Assembly: GCA_907163375.1 (NCBI GenBank)
Contig: CAJQUW010008964.1
Coordinates: forward strand, 146,501-210,500
Reading direction: 5' to 3'
DNA length: 64,000 bases
Origin: Prostheceraeus crozeri
Lineage: Eukaryota > Platyhelminthes > Polycladida > Euryleptidae
In this document: piece after piece, positions 10,496-22,374 of the stretch
Position numbering within the stretch: the stretch's first letter is position 1
How the letters are laid out: each line of letters starts with the position of its first letter
The notes under the pieces: generated by a model
The model's input: the letters and a program-made list of their open reading frames with translations, nothing else
The model's database searches: none
What the model was told of the DNA's origin: nothing
Position numbers and translations under genes: made by a program

Positions 10496-11817
10496 ATGTT
10501 CAAATTCCACTACATTCATTACATGAACCTGAAGTCTACATTTAGGCATTGGATATGCAGATCTGATGTAGTAAATTGTATATCGTATTCGTTTTACAGA
10601 CAGCAGGCTTGCATAATTACGTTACCGGTCAGTAAATAGATAGCAATTTGATACGATAGTAGGGAGGGAGATGATAGGATAAAGGCTGATAGGATGATGG
10701 TGTGGTCTGCAGTTGCTTCACTAAGCAATAATTGCACTGATATACAGAATGTCCAAGACATTTTAATGTCCATGACAGGATACGGACACCCACCCTGTAT
10801 TTACGGTGATCGAGTCAATGATCATTTGTGTATATTTCTCGATGTAAACACCCTTCCCTTGAATTGGATTGAATTGGAAACTTCTTCTTCCCAGATCGAA
10901 CTTAACACAATCAAATGGAGAAGTTATTCATGTTTAAGCCTAATTGCATCAAATTTTACATCGTGAACATCATTCTCCACAATATACAATAACGATATTA
11001 TTTTCCTCAGCATTTATGGTTGAATTCTCCAAAATAATATGAAAATATACTCGTGTTTCACATCATCATCGTTACCACATCAGACTAATTCTCATCACTC
11101 ATACTATAAATTTGGATAAAAGATTGGCTGACTCGCAGTTCACAGCCAGAACCATCGCCGCGGACCGCAATTGCCTGGACGGCTTGCGCTCCTGCCAACG
11201 TTGAAAGGGTTAAAATACTGACATTTGAGCTCCAACTTGATAATTCGATACGTGATACTGTTTCATAAGATACAGTAAGCAATCCTCAATGATCAATTTA
11301 TGACTACCGAGATGCATGCTTACCGAGCTTAACCATAAAATCAGAAAATTCACTTAAAGCACAAGGAAATATTTCCCAATATGATATGCAAGAACTTAAA
11401 GACCAATAACATAAATAAGCTATAGTGAACTTTTGCTGACTTTAACGAAGTTATTGTCCAAGAACATAAACCGCGTTTAAATTCATTCACAGATGAAATT
11501 GTTAAGGAGTGACGACTTCTACATAGGCGAGGAAGTGGAGAGAGCTAGCCAGCCTGTGAACAAAGACATTCCCTTGCGTCACAAGGGTGCATGTGCACGA
11601 GCTGTGTAGCTGTGAGTATGATCGGTGATAATGAATGATGCGGAAGTATGGTCCGTTGGTCCCTCTCACTCAAAAATTGACGGAGAGCTAAGGGTCGCTG
11701 ACAGACGAATGAATAGCCCTAAGTGCAGCGTTTACAGCAGAGCATACATAAATAGGAGGGCTTGCTTAGTGGCATCCAATGGACCAAAAATGCAAAGAGG
11801 ACTATGAAGATGTCTTT
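10496..11817. other. Intergenic stretch; possible mariner end near 10744-10801
   Basis: No gene recognised. The 10744-10801 segment begins ACAGAATGTCC and ends GGACACCCACCCTGT, which looks like two eroded Tc1/mariner-type ends flanked by TA. At under 60 bp this may be a solo end or coincidence. Confidence 0.35.
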
Positions 11818-12062
11818 CAGGGTGGCGAACGATTCCGAAGAATAAATTTCCCTGACTTTTCACTGACTTTTCCAGAAATTCTCCAGAATTTCCAGGTGTT
11901 GCAAACCACTAATATTCTTTTGCTAATGCTTGGGTGATTGATGGTTCAGATATTTAAAGATAAATTCTGATCAGTAAGTAGGGTTGGTGATTTTACTAAG
12001 ACAGCTTTATATACGATCCGTTTCTAAATTAACCGAATTCTAAATATCAAACTGTTTCCATA

Positions 12063-15000
12063 CTAGAGAAATGCATTGTATGCATCGTAGTTTGCTCTCA
12101 AATGGTCTTTCACAATCCGTTGCACAATCAGTGATTGCTCCAACAAATTCTCAACCAGGAGACTCTTGTTTATTGAAAAGCCTCTTTCCACTGACGCTTG
12201 ACCGTGACTGAGGCACAGAATTATTCTAGCGAACTTGAGAAATTCATCGTTCGATTGTTGAGAACGACATAGATCCATTAGGAAATCATCCAACCGATCT
12301 GCCTGATGGAACTTTTTCAGGACTGTTTGTGCTGATGGGCGTGAACATAGCGATTGATAATAAGATTTAGCTCTGTCTGCCTCCGTTCCTGTCATCCGGT
12401 TGTTTTCTACCAAAATTTCTAGTGCTTTGGAGATCAGGCGTAACTTGATGGCAACTTCATCGTGCAGCATAACGTCAGGATCGAGACATGCACTTCCCAA
12501 AACTAGGTCATATTTCATTGGGTTTCTCTCCTGTAGTTTAGTAACTAGTTTCACCAGGAAAGAGCGGCACTGTGAAAGAAAATTAAACTTTCTTTGTTGA
12601 CACACTTCTTTCTTCAGTGACTTCAAAGCAGCTTTTGCAGCGAATCCGATGTCAACTGACTTCTCATCCAATAAATTATCTTCCTTCAAAGAAACTTTGA
12701 GCATTTTAGAACCCGACATATTCTCTGTGAACACAGAGTCTTTCACAAATCGCTGCAACAAAGTCCCCATCAGTGATTCCAGTGCTTGGTACAAAAAAGG
12801 AAGCATAGGCTTGTCTGTCTGAAATCTAACGAGAAATATCTCCAGTTCTTTGGCTACCGAGACAAAAAAGTACAATCGGACGATTAGAAGAGCAGGCCTG
12901 TGATTAGCCTATGAGAAAAATTGAGGATTTTTTTGCAAAAATTTGAGGAATAGAAACGGAGCCTAGTATGATAATTGCAAGAAAAACTCCAAATTTTAGC
13001 ACGGATTTTGGGCCAAACTTCAAGTCATGAAAGTCACAACGAAGAAGGCAACCCCAGGGTTGACCACACCACACTCCACTACACTTTTTGAAGTTGTGTA
13101 TATTACAAAGGGATATTGACTTGGTCATAATCACTTCCCGTGTTGTTACGAATTTAATTTGTTGCCTCAAGTATTATCTGCTTAGAATGTGACGAACAGA
13201 GGATGTCAGATCAAGCTGCTGATATCGCTCTGCTTCACGCTATCGTCTCCAATTCAATGATGCGTGTCAGATTTGTATACTGCAATTTTTTGAATATAGG
13301 ATTTATCCTCAACTACATGCATCTGGGCTTTGTAACGATTAATTTTTACGGACTTTAGACAAATTTGGGAGGAGAGTAACCTATAAGTATAGAAAGCTTA
13401 AAATCGTTGACGGAATGTTTGTGACCTAAAAAAGTCAGTAATCTATTATGAAGGATACGCCACATTACACACTAATTTATTAATATTATGCTATACTGCA
13501 TAAGTTTTGGTGGCTCTAGTTTGTTAGCGTTTGATCATATCGATGAATTCAAATGAACATGAATTCTCTCATACAACACAAAACAAGTGTCGGGAACAGG
13601 CTTGCGGTTAAGTTGTTGGTCTCATCTAGGCAAAAAGTGAAAGATAATCACCTCTATTCTTTGAAGTTGCGCGGAGATATTGACATCCACATCTTGCAGT
13701 GGACCCAGGTTGAAAATTTACCAACCCAGTACCATGTGGTTCAATGTCTTGATTAATCTGAGTTCCGCATACAACGATAAGCAATGTGTGCACTAGTTTC
13801 ACACCAAGCTGTGTTCAGCAAATTATGAAAACGATCTATAAGTGAATAATTCATCCAGGATAAATGTCGGTCAGCAGACCCTGGAAAACGTAGCTGCAAA
13901 AAGACTCATGGGATAGCAGAGCTTCATACGCTTCCAACCCCGCGCGCTAGTGACCAGGAGGCAGACAGACACCAAATTTTGGGACCATCCAATTTACCCC
14001 GTCGGATGTGTTCATGTTCAGCGGAAATAAAATGGAGGAGAGTGAGTGAAACAAACGTTTCAGTTGATAAGAGCACTGAAATCCAAGTGAGCTGGGCTAC
14101 CTATATGCTATCACATAATGGATATAGAAGATCGATATCCATAAGTTCCTTAAGAAGTACAGGAATGCATTTGGCAACCATATAGTCGCAGAAACATATG
14201 AAGAAGGTTGTGACAAAGGTCAAGATAATTAATGAAAATAATTGAATAAGCATTTTATTGTTGGAATTCTAAGCATTATTATTAAGTTAGAAATAAAAAA
14301 TTGCTGACAGTGTTCAAATATACAATTTCTGTAGGTTGATCGCAGTGCTTCACTCATTAAATACGTGGAAGTATTGCACTAAGGAGTTCGACAGACAATA
14401 AATTCGGACAACTTCTCTGCTTAGCAAAATAAGTCCGGACGAACCGGAACATCTACAGCCCTGCAGTTTGCAGAAATATAAACGTGAAACAAGATCAATT
14501 CAACGTAGCAAAGTGCGTCAATGTAACAAAATCAAAAAACAAGCTGACGACTGGTTAATTTTTGACATGATAAATATGATTTAAAAGAAAATTATTATAT
14601 CCTAAGATGTCTTAAAATTTGAAAATGCTCACTAGACGGACCAACAACGGTTCTCCTCTCCTCATGTGTAATGAATTGGCGAGAAAGTCATTCTTTTCAA
14701 AATTATGTTTATCACTTCTATATTGAAAAGATTCTATTTAACAGTCCGCCCATCTAGATACTAAGAAGACAGGTCTGTGTCCAATCAAAATAACATATCT
14801 AGCTAGCACAGCGGGATTACGCTATCTAAAATCTACCAGGTGGGTAAGAGAAAATTATAAAGTTATAAATCATGAGTGATTCATGATTAGCAGTATGGAT
14901 GTAGGATACATGTTATAGGATTCTGTCTTCTTGATTGGAAGTTTACACATCATCGCCATTCGCCAAAAACAATACACTATCCTACATTTAGTCCGTTGTG

Positions 15001-15825
15001 TGTCATATTTGAGGAATTTCTCATAGTTTAGCTATATTTGAGGAATTTTTGAGGATTAGAGGAATAATAAATAAATTTGAGGAATCTGAGGAATTTGAGG
15101 AGTAATCACAGGCTTGGAAGAGGGTCACTCAACAACGATTTTGAATCCGGTTCGCGAAAGTTCTGAGTTTGTACACCAGAAACGTAAGACTTCAAATAAG
15201 GAATGATTTCAATTGCTCTCTCAGCCGGACGAACATTTTCCACCCACCTTGTTGAGCAAAATTTTAGAGGAAATTTTGCGTCATTTTTTTCAGCTAAGTG
15301 ACGATAATCAGCACGACGTGATGGCACGTCTTTGAAAACTTGCCAGACGCATCGAAGAAACTCCATCACTCCGATTTCCGCTTTGTCCGCTGCGCGAAGT
15401 GCACCATCAATCGTATGTAAGGAACATGTTCCGACGTCAATCAATTTCGTATCGTGATCACGCTCTTCGTTGATGAGTTTCAAAGTCTTTTGATTAACAT
15501 TGGGACCATCCATACTTAGTTGTAATAGCTTTTCTTGATCTAGGCCTCTCAATGCTGAAGAGATTGCACTTTGCAAGTTCACTGCTGTTGCGTGACCGAG
15601 AAATTCGGATGTTACATATCTGGTTCTAACAGTATCACCACACCAAAATCGTACGTACACATCCATTTGACCTTTTTGGGCAATCTTATTCAAAGACTCA
15701 TCGAAACATGCCACAAAGACAATAGAAGAGGAAAGTGAATCAACGAGTTCTTTCTTGAAAAAGGGGGCAATTCCGTAAGCAACGGTGTAGGCCATCTTAT
15801 GTCTACCCAAGCGATGTTCTGTAAC
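12063..15825 (-). pseudogene. hAT-family transposase split by a transposon insertion
   Basis: The N-terminal part (about 15825-15117) and C-terminal part (12886-12063) belong to one protein. The N-part shows CFDESLNKIAQKGQ (first catalytic Asp region), SMDGPNVNQKTL (second Asp), a TCSLHT zinc/His segment and CSTRWVENV. The C-part ends SHGQASVERGFSINKSLL, the hAT C-terminal dimerisation region with the likely catalytic Glu. Removing the insert 12893-15116 and one copy of the 6-bp duplication joins SDPLL to IVRLYFF in frame, so the gene was open at this point when hit. No upstream ATG lies in this exon. A likely splice acceptor TTACAG on the minus strand near 15827 suggests an upstream exon. 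Confidence 0.85.
12893..15116. mobile_element. Non-autonomous hAT-like element inserted in the hAT transposase gene
   Basis: The ends are CAGGCCTGTGATTA at 12893 and, reverse-complemented, CAAGCCTGTGATTA at 15116. A perfect 6-bp duplication GAAGAG lies at 12887-12892 and 15117-15122. Short TTGAGGAA-type repeats crowd both ends (12918-12955 and 15012-15100), typical of transposase-binding subterminal repeats. No long reading frame is present in its 2224 bp, so it needs a transposase from elsewhere. Duplication length fits a hAT6-like group (recalled). Confidence 0.88.
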
Positions 15826-16318
15826 ATCTGATCATTCGGATATATCACCTGCATTGAAGATAGAATATTGAAGATAAGTTTATCATATTCTTCATGACAA
15901 ATAAAAGGAACAATAGTACAATGAATTTCAATGTAGGTAGGCAGATGGTAGTAACAAAATCTTCATAGACACCCTTTCCAAGTACATGTATATTTTAAAT
16001 CCTTCCAGATCGATTTCAGATCTTTCCAAATGAATGTCAGACATTTACAGGTGAATTACAGATTTATCTTGTTGAATTTCTGATAAGTCTATCTTAAAAC
16101 TTAAGATTGCTAACAGATATATGAAGTTCAAAAAACTGAAATGTATATTCGGAAAAAGAAAATTTTGATACAGATACTGACTACATAATTTCAAATTAAA
16201 CATATTTTTGAGACATTTAAAATCAGTAATAAAGCAAGTCAAATAATTTTCCAGAAATTTTCTTAAATTCCCTGACTTTTCCAGGTTTTCCAGTTTTTCC
16301 AGGTCGTTCGCCACCCTG

Positions 16319-18860
16319 TCTTTTTAATTATTTTTTACTTGTTCCTTGCTGTTTTCTTTTACTTTCTCTTAGTGAATTGAAAAAGAATTAAAAATTACTG
16401 AGATTTTAATATTTTTTGAAGAAGCGGCGTCACGAGCTTCTTTGATTTCTGGGGGTCTCCGCCATTAACGTCATTGAAGGAACCCATAGGAATATCAAAT
16501 AGTATTGTTTAATTGAAGCTAATTTGATTGCTTGAGGCAATCACGTCCATTTGCAGTCAGAGAGTGTAAAAAATGTACGTGTGAAACAGGAATGGCGTAA
16601 GTAGACGATCCACATCCATCTAAACTGGGTAGCGGCATTGATCCTAGCTACCAAAACACAGTTTCTACTTCTGACTATTCAATGACTGGATTTTCGAAAA
16701 ATTAAATATCAACTGTGATTAAGGATAATGAAGCTACATTAGATTTAATTGAAAGTATCACACCGCAATACAGTGATTTTTGAAGACTACGTTGACGAGA
16801 TTGTAATGCAATAAGTCGTCAGGAGATGAATGCAATTTGACGGTTCGAAATGCAGACTTAGCGTCGTGATAGGAAAATAACAGGATTTTCATGCAAAAAG
16901 TCTTTCATGTACGAAATTAGGAAAAATAGGTAATACAACTGTGTTTTCCTTGCAGTGAGGGTATATTCACATTATTTGACGATTTTGGACGAATAAATAA
17001 ATCGAGTTCAAGCATTTGAGACATATACCTGTGTGTCCTGTGAGTATGTGCATATCAAACGTATTTAAGCATCAGACGCACCACAAACAATGCTGAGAAT
17101 TTTGCAATATGACATTGAAAGATACACAGAAAAATGCAAGTAACGAAGAAATAAATACAACGCGAATTTTCCTTTCTAAATGTGGATGTCTTTGTTCGCT
17201 TAGTTCAACAATCAACTGTAATACGAGGGATAAACGTCGATGTTTGTTGCAAGAGTATTTGTCTCACAAATGTGCTATATTGAGTAGACAGACCTGGAAG
17301 AATACATCAAAGCATGTCTTTCCATACGTTGCGCTCAGTTTCTACTGCGCAATAATTATACATTGCGGAGTGTCTACGGCGGATGCTTTGAGGTTGGTTG
17401 TGGTCTATCATCATTATCAGGATCTTCATGAACTTGAATTCATTTTTTATTATAACCCGTAGAAATAACACATTTTCATACACGCTCTTTGATTACAGTA
17501 TTTTCAATGGACTAGTTGCATTTGCAGCAACAGAATCACGTCATTTGATGATCACGTGCTTTGTCGCTCACTGTATACAACAATCCCACGAAGTTCATGA
17601 TCACAGCTGCATCTTGTATTCTAACTAAGAATCTAAGGGACCAATCCTTCATCCCAGGGTTCAACTAAGACTTTTCAGTGGTGTTCACTCAGTGACAAAT
17701 CAAGTCTATTCGAAATCCAATGGTTTTGACTAAGTTTGACGAAAATGTGGGGGGGGGAGAATAGAAGTACCGAAATACATGGCATATTATAATCAATATT
17801 TCATTTATCGATTATCTGATTATTTCGTTCTCAAATTACTCTTTTAACCGCAAAAATTAATTGACTTTCCCTGAACGGAAACTATTACATAATACATGTA
17901 GAAAGGATCGCAAAGAATGTCAACACGCTTAAAATAATTTGATATCTCTACTACCCCAACAGTGCTGACATGGTCAGATTTTGCTCCTTCTGCCAAGACT
18001 CCTGTCGAATGAGATTCTTGGGTATCGAGCTTACGACCAATTAATTGCAAGACCAAGTTTTAAAACACTGTGCAACTCTCACTCTAAATCATCTATGCCA
18101 CATCTCTGTTTCAAAGTTTACAATCAGTGAGCGCAATAAATGGAATACTCGTACATTTATATCTAACAATGGCAACTGTATCTGTCTATGCATGATTGAA
18201 ATCGTCTCAACTAACGACAGCAGGGTTGTGAAATCGAAGCAGAGGTTGACAGAATTAGCACATAATAGAAAATATGATTCTCCCAACAGAATGACTCATG
18301 CCAACCACTGGTATAACTTACAACTCATTGTGCGTTTCAATCTCTTTGTTGCTTAAATCTGATGTTGCATTTGCGTCATGGGCATTTTAGATTTGAAATT
18401 TAAATTCGACACTTAACTTTATTCATTATGACAATTTTACATAACTCCAAGGTCTTTCTACAGATAATGAATTAAGAGTGGGAAACAAGCATTAATAGAA
18501 GTCGACACTGGCAGTTGATCACATCTTCCAGAAACTCATGCATAAAAAATATTTACAGAAATGCGCTGAGATCGCACTGAAGTAGCATGTGTTGGCAGAT
18601 TGTTCCAAATTTCACTTCCACGAGAGGACTGTGCCTGCAATGAAGGGCAATCGAGCTTTGATTTTAAAGGCAGATTTTGTAACGATTAGGGAAATCAACA
18701 ACAAGAACCATGCGCTCAGTCAAGTAAACAAGAGCCAATTCAGTTCTTCTAAACTCTATCCATGTCGAACTTTTGCAAGATCCCAGGTAGGGATGTTTAT
18801 TTAACAGTCACAATAAATTATATTGCACCGTGAATTTCAGGTGATTCTGAGACATAGCTC
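16319..18860. other. Intergenic stretch without recognised genes
   Basis: Contains the second copy of the dispersed repeat (17540-17775) and a 9-G run near 17750. The open frame 17109-17462 (117 codons, Cys-rich, no known domain) is not supported by anything else and is not called. Confidence 0.45.
17540..17775 (-). repeat. Dispersed repeat, copy 2 (inverted partner of 5830-6120)
   Basis: Read on the minus strand it has CGGTACTTCTATTCTC, a C-run, TCGTCAAACTTAG, TTGAACCCTGGGATGAAGGA and GAGCGACAAAGCA in the same order as 5830-6120. Element type is unknown. Confidence 0.6.
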
Positions 18861-18869
18861 CGAGTCATC

Positions 18870-19105
18870 TCAAATTCGGATGAAATCGTTCTTTTGGATG
18901 GCGCGCTTCCACAGCCGCTGATCGTAGTCTACTGCTGCATTCAGGTGAAGAGCTCGAAACTCATCGTGGACGACTTGCGACACTGTTTTCCATGATGATC
19001 CTGTTGGTCTGTCTTCTACCTCAAACTCGAAAGGGGTCTTTGGCCCATCATACCTTCTTAGAATGTAGCCAGACCACCGACACATTCTCCGCAAAACATC
19101 GGGAC
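18870..19105 (-). pseudogene. RTE-type LINE remnant (C-terminal end)
   Basis: The minus-strand frame reads RRMCRWSGYILRR, then FEFEVEDRPTGSSWKTVSQ, then a D-x-R-x-W ending. This parallels the RTE LINE C-terminus (RWxGHVxRR, a V-E-G/D-R-x-x-GR-P-x-x-T-W stretch, then a late D-R-x-x-W-R). Only the last 75 or so codons survive, so this is a short 5'-truncated or decayed copy. No target duplication was found. Confidence 0.65.
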
Positions 19106-20579
19106 ATCATCGTCTTACCAACATGAATAGTAGGTCTTTACTCCTGGGTTCAACGATCAGCATTACACCAGGTGCATTTTATGTTCTTTCCATCTTCAAT
19201 TTCTGATCACGTTACACAGTCCACGTCTAACTCGTGCCGGCTGCGGATGCGCGGAATAATTTGGCCTTTCATTTTCAAGGTGGGGATTTTGATGTCATAA
19301 AAAGTGCATTTTGGTGGAATTCCCCCACTAACACCTTACACTCGCCGCAGCAGCAGCGGATCCGCCTGCGTCACTCAACCCACCGCCGAAGAAATAGAAG
19401 GATATAAATCAGTCGTGTCTGGCATCACCCACATTTAACTCTTCATGATCACTTGGTCAATCTCCACCATTCCAATTTCAAAACAAAGTAATGTCGTTTT
19501 TTACAGCTATTATCATTATTTCCTTTTACATAGTGGAGATGGTTGATCATAAGTCTTACTATTGATTAATAGCTCTGATGTGACTCTTTGATACTGGCCA
19601 TTCATGCGAATATAATGATTGCGACTAAATTTCCCTTATGAATTTCAAGGAATTGGCAAACGTTATTTGAAGAACTTTTTAAAGTAGGCACACTGCACTA
19701 AATATCGTCAAAGATAAACATATACATGTAAATTATGCATATTTTTTTAATTGATTATTTCAAATAGCACAATAACTGATAATGTCGAGGATTCAAAATG
19801 TAACTGCTATTTGATAACATAAATCCCATTTTTCTCGCGGGGGAGGGTTCCTGGAGCCTCCTATACATTTTCCGATATCGATCCAAAACTGGCTGCGACC
19901 CTAACATTTTCGAAGCCTTTTAATTTCTACGTATTGCTAATTTCTACGTAGCCAATCCCAAAATTATCAACCTTGAGCTATGGGAAAATAAAAAATTCAA
20001 CTTTTATTTAAAAGCTTGATGGTTGTGTCTGGGCTAGCGATAGTGTGTGGGTTACTTGGTGTCAGGTTTGGTTCTTGTTGGGCTCCTGGTCTCTACAAGC
20101 TAGTGCTTATGACTGGGGAGACCCCTGTAACGGGCAATATGCCCCTGAGACGCCAGAGTCAGCTGGTTTGCTGGTTCGCCAGAGGATTGCTGGCAGGATT
20201 GTTTTCGTTTGAAGTCAGCATGACAGCTGCAAATGAACCAGTGTTAAGAAACTTGATGGGGACCTTCCCATAAGAGCAGCTATGTCACTTATCGGCTTAA
20301 TGGCGTGTCCATGTATCCCTGCATCCATTGTAACATATCAGAGCCTCCGAAGGTGGTGCAGGGTTACTGTTAGTTTGGTGCTGGGTGGATTGGGCTGGAT
20401 TGTTGCTACTCTGGGTCCCACTCCGAAACCTTCGGGTGTATCTTTTACCAAAATAAAGTCAACACAAAGTGGAATAATTATGCATCAAACTTATACATGT
20501 TGACTGCAAATTTAAATTGGAAATTGATATGCATTTACCCGTCGCAGAATATTCTCAAACAAAACATCATAGATTCTTG
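19106..20579. other. Intergenic; unusual GT-rich island at 20010-20460
   Basis: The first part shows nothing recognised. Between about 20010 and 20460 the composition changes to GT-rich on the plus strand, with long open frames at 20016-20273 and 20282-20503 that carry no motif I know. The compositional break suggests a foreign fragment, perhaps part of a mobile element. Confidence 0.4.
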
Positions 20580-20900
20580 AAGGGTCAATATAAAGCGGTG
20601 TACACGAGTCATTGATGCGCCCCTTTTGCGCTGCATTGCATAGCAGCATTATCGCGCTATAAATGCTTTCAAAATCGACTAATCATGCGCAGGACTGTTT
20701 CATGGCCTCTCCGCAATAACTTGGTGGGCTTAGATTGGAAGACTGTGATTAACGGAATGAATAAATCAAATGAAATTAAATGTAAGATGTCTGATGGCGG
20801 GAGGACCGTAATGCTGCCTCAAGAAAGGGTCTGGACCTGAAACGTCGACTGTGTACATCTTTTTATTTCTAACTACTATTCTTGCTGTCATTAAAATAAC
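20580..20900 (+). other. Possible 3' end of a Penelope-like element
   Basis: The phrase GGTCTGGACCTGAAACGTC near 20828-20846, followed by T-rich sequence, resembles the ACCTGAAACGT-type phrase near the 3' end of PLEs. No GIY-YIG coding sequence is detectable upstream, so this is weak. Confidence 0.3.
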
Positions 20901-22244
20901 CCAGGAGAGAAAACGGATATTTTCACTGATTCAAATGAAAGTATATGATGAGTATATGAAAGTACTGCGATTGAGAAAATGAGGATCATCTCGTGTAGTT
21001 GTAACAATTGTAGTGAAGACTGAGACAGCCGATAAGCGAAGTAGGTACATGATAGAAGTACTGGAGATCATTAAATATCACCTATTTTCACAATCGCACT
21101 TTCTTCAAATCATGAGCATTTCAAGTTGCTGGTTTTGAGTTCGTGACAAAATTTGAAGCTTACAAATTGGTCTCTCGCTTTCTCAGATAGTTATATTATA
21201 ATGAAAGTTTCTTGCTAGAAGATACAAGATTCGTTATTTTTCACTCCAACTTGCAAGGAGCACGATTTTGCCTTGGGAAGTCGCACTCAGAACTACGGAG
21301 AGTAATCTTCCACCTGAGCATTACGACACACGTGATCTCAGAAAAGCACGACAACTGTACTCGTCCCAAGATCCGGTTAATCTCATGATCCATGTTTGAT
21401 TAATGGACTGACGAGTGACATCGTCAGACATGACATCAATGATCCTCGTGTAGCGCTATCATCCAACAAACTGAAATTTCTCATAACTTTTGACTTTCTC
21501 CTTTCTCATCATCATTTGATAACTGGTTGAGAGCAACAGACGTGAGTGAATAGCTTGAAAGAAGTTCTGTAACTCTGCAAACAGTGAGAGTGAGAAGGAG
21601 AGCTTGCACATTATTGATTCTGATTTTCATTTCCTGAACCAAGTGAAGGACAACGAACATGAAGAAATATGAGTAATGATGTAAAGAACACATCATGTGT
21701 TGGGAAATCAGAACACGATCCTAGGGTGTCGAGTTGATGATTGGAATGGCAATGATTTTCCAAGTACTCATGAAAGAAAGTTTGAAATACGATGAAAACT
21801 CAGTAACTATAAAATGCATTTTTCAAGAAGATGTAGAAATGCTTTTTTTTGTAAGGCATTGTCCTTATCCTCTTCCTTCATTGTATTACATTTGCATGCA
21901 AATGCAAACTCTTGAATCATAGGTGACAGCGGAAACATTCCATCGCAAAGACAAATTGTCGGGCTATTTGTGCTATTGATGGTCTTGCATACTTTGCGAT
22001 ATTGTATGTAGCAAAATAATTACATAACATTAAGGCAGATCGCAGTAAGTGGTTGGTAAGATTCGAATTATCCGAACAGCGTCTGAGCATTTTGATACCA
22101 TCAGTGTCCTTCATGTCCTATATTCCTCTTGCAATAGACTCCGCTATTAAGTCTTAAGATTGATAAACATGTAGTCAAGAATCAATACCTTGAATAGGTA
22201 CACAAAATTGGGGTGTTTGAGTGAATATATGCCTTTTATATATG
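20901..22244. other. Intergenic stretch, nothing recognised
   Basis: No gene, RNA or structured repeat identified between the possible PLE end and the LINE 3' tail. Confidence 0.45.
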
Positions 22245-22246
22245 AT

Positions 22247-22250
<4 letters not shown>

Positions 22251-22277
<27 letters not shown>

Positions 22278-22300
22278 TGTATTTCAAAGAAATACACAAC
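22251..22300 (-). repeat. LINE 3' end: hairpin plus (TTA)n microsatellite tail
   Basis: Plus-strand (ATA)n at 22251-22277 is followed by GTATTTCAAAGAAATAC, an 8-bp-stem hairpin. On the LINE strand the hairpin lies immediately before the tail, as in CR1-type elements whose 3' hairpin and short repeat tail prime reverse transcription. Confidence 0.8.
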
Positions 22301-22374
22301 CCTGTTGAAGGGCATTGAACAGTCATTGGAAAATACATGCGGTATACAAGATCGAGATGTGAGAAAAAACATGA

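Larger units (their letters stand above)
11818..16318 (-). mobile_element. hAT transposon (5-bp target duplication) with nested insertion
   Basis: The ends read CAGGGTGGCGAACGA at 11818 and, reverse-complemented, at 16318. The subterminal regions are rich in TTTCCAGG/CTGGAAA repeats. A perfect 5-bp direct repeat TCTTT flanks the element (11813-11817 and 16319-16323). It encodes a hAT-like transposase on the minus strand, interrupted by another element at 12893-15116; without the insert the element is about 2.27 kb. A 5-bp duplication differs from the classic hAT 8 bp but fits the hAT5-type groups recognised in repeat collections (recalled). Confidence 0.9.

Noticed and set aside
22251-22277. 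Short repeated units as a CRISPR-like array
   Set aside because: It is a TAA microsatellite at a LINE tail in animal DNA.
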